Below, in pieces: positions 63,771 through 64,000 of a stretch of 64,000 nt of DNA (position 1 is the first letter of the stretch; the number at the start of each line of letters is the position of its first letter). The notes under the pieces are model-generated. The model made no database searches and was not told the DNA's origin. It saw only the letters and a list, made by a program, of their open reading frames with translations. Origin of the DNA: Selaginella moellendorffii (Eukaryota; Streptophyta; Lycopodiopsida; Selaginellales; Selaginellaceae); contig NW_003314282.1 in assembly GCF_000143415.4 (NCBI RefSeq), positions 1,795,767 to 1,859,766 of the forward strand. The letters run 5' to 3'. The position numbers and the translations under genes were made by a program.

Positions 63771-64000
63771 ATGGCAGCTAGCGGGATTTCAAATGTGCGC
63801 GTGGTAGTGGTCGGGGATCCTGGAACAGGGAAGTCCAGCCTCATCGTCGCCGCCGCGGCGGAATCTTTCCCCGACAAGGCGCCGCCAGTGCTGCTGCCGA
63901 CGAAATTGCCGCCAGATTTTCTTCCGGATCGGGTTCCTCTTACCATCATCGACACTCCATCCAGGTAACTTTTGGAAGTAGATTTGTGGGAGCTTGAGCG
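63771..64000 (+). CDS. Mitochondrial Rho GTPase (MIRO), first exon, partial
   Basis: ATG at 63771 gives MAASGISNVRVVVVGDPGTGKSSLI, a GTPase P-loop (GDPGTGKSS), then AAAAESFPDKAPPVLLPTKLP, FLPDRVPLTIIDTPSR. This is the characteristic N-terminal GTPase of MIRO, an outer-mitochondrial-membrane protein with two GTPase domains and EF-hands. A donor follows at CCATCCAG|GTAACT (63964/63965), so the rest is outside the window. An upstream in-frame ATG at 63750 is less likely because the conserved start aligns with MAAS. Confidence 0.85.

Noticed and set aside
1-64000. CRISPR arrays, bacterial operons, LTR retrotransposon genes
   Set aside because: No regularly spaced repeats, no reverse transcriptase, integrase or transposase motifs; all genes are of plant type with spliceosomal introns.

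Overview
This is plant nuclear DNA, most likely from a lycophyte such as Selaginella. The evidence is compact genes with many short introns (the ones I placed are mostly 50-80 bp), plant-only families (DUF604 glycosyltransferases, BAHD acyltransferase, CRINKLY4-like kinase, NEN exonuclease, LHT8-type transporter, PPR, NLR) and a GST-hemerythrin fusion of the kind described in early-diverging land plants. Species is inferred from style, not proven. Exon coordinates were worked out by eye from splice signals and protein-family logic.

Left part (1-6.5 kb): the 5' end of a probable EamA-type transporter and a SAC phosphoinositide phosphatase share a 110-bp divergent promoter. An AT-rich stretch follows with one unusual AT-rich gene, a thaumatin-like/bulb-lectin chimera, and then a small three-exon unknown gene.

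7-12.5 kb is the most original region. A family of small secreted peptides (two intact, one frameshifted) surrounds a CRINKLY4-like receptor kinase with Asn in place of the DFG Asp. A roughly 1-kb segment (promoter, tRNA-Leu(CAA)-like sequence, spacer, peptide gene) is duplicated, so one peptide gene and the kinase carry nearly the same core promoter.

12.5-40 kb is a dense array of ordinary single genes: PPR protein, omega-hydroxyacid feruloyl-transferase-like BAHD enzyme, PTAR1, TBC1D22-type RabGAP, GST-hemerythrin, a CC-NLR with a W-box palindrome at its start, bifunctional nuclease (BBD), RCC1/TCF1-like protein, NEN-type exonuclease, two tandem DUF604 glycosyltransferases, and an LHT8-like amino-acid transporter with three degenerate copies of its own 3' tail.

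40.6-59.4 kb is accessory DNA. A direct duplication of about 6.9 kb (40588-47484 and 52386-59354) carries a restriction-endonuclease-fold-like gene (A), a divergent relative (B), an L-Ala-D/L-Glu epimerase (broken in copy 1, intact in copy 2) and 2.4 kb of AT-rich DNA. Between the copies sits a 4.9-kb island of fragments resembling Crinkler/CR-type REase plus kinase effectors, flanked by inverted copies of the same N-terminal fragment.

Right end (59.8-64 kb): a degenerate acyl-protein thioesterase, eIF2 alpha, and the first exon of a mitochondrial Rho GTPase (MIRO), the last two sharing a 166-bp divergent promoter.
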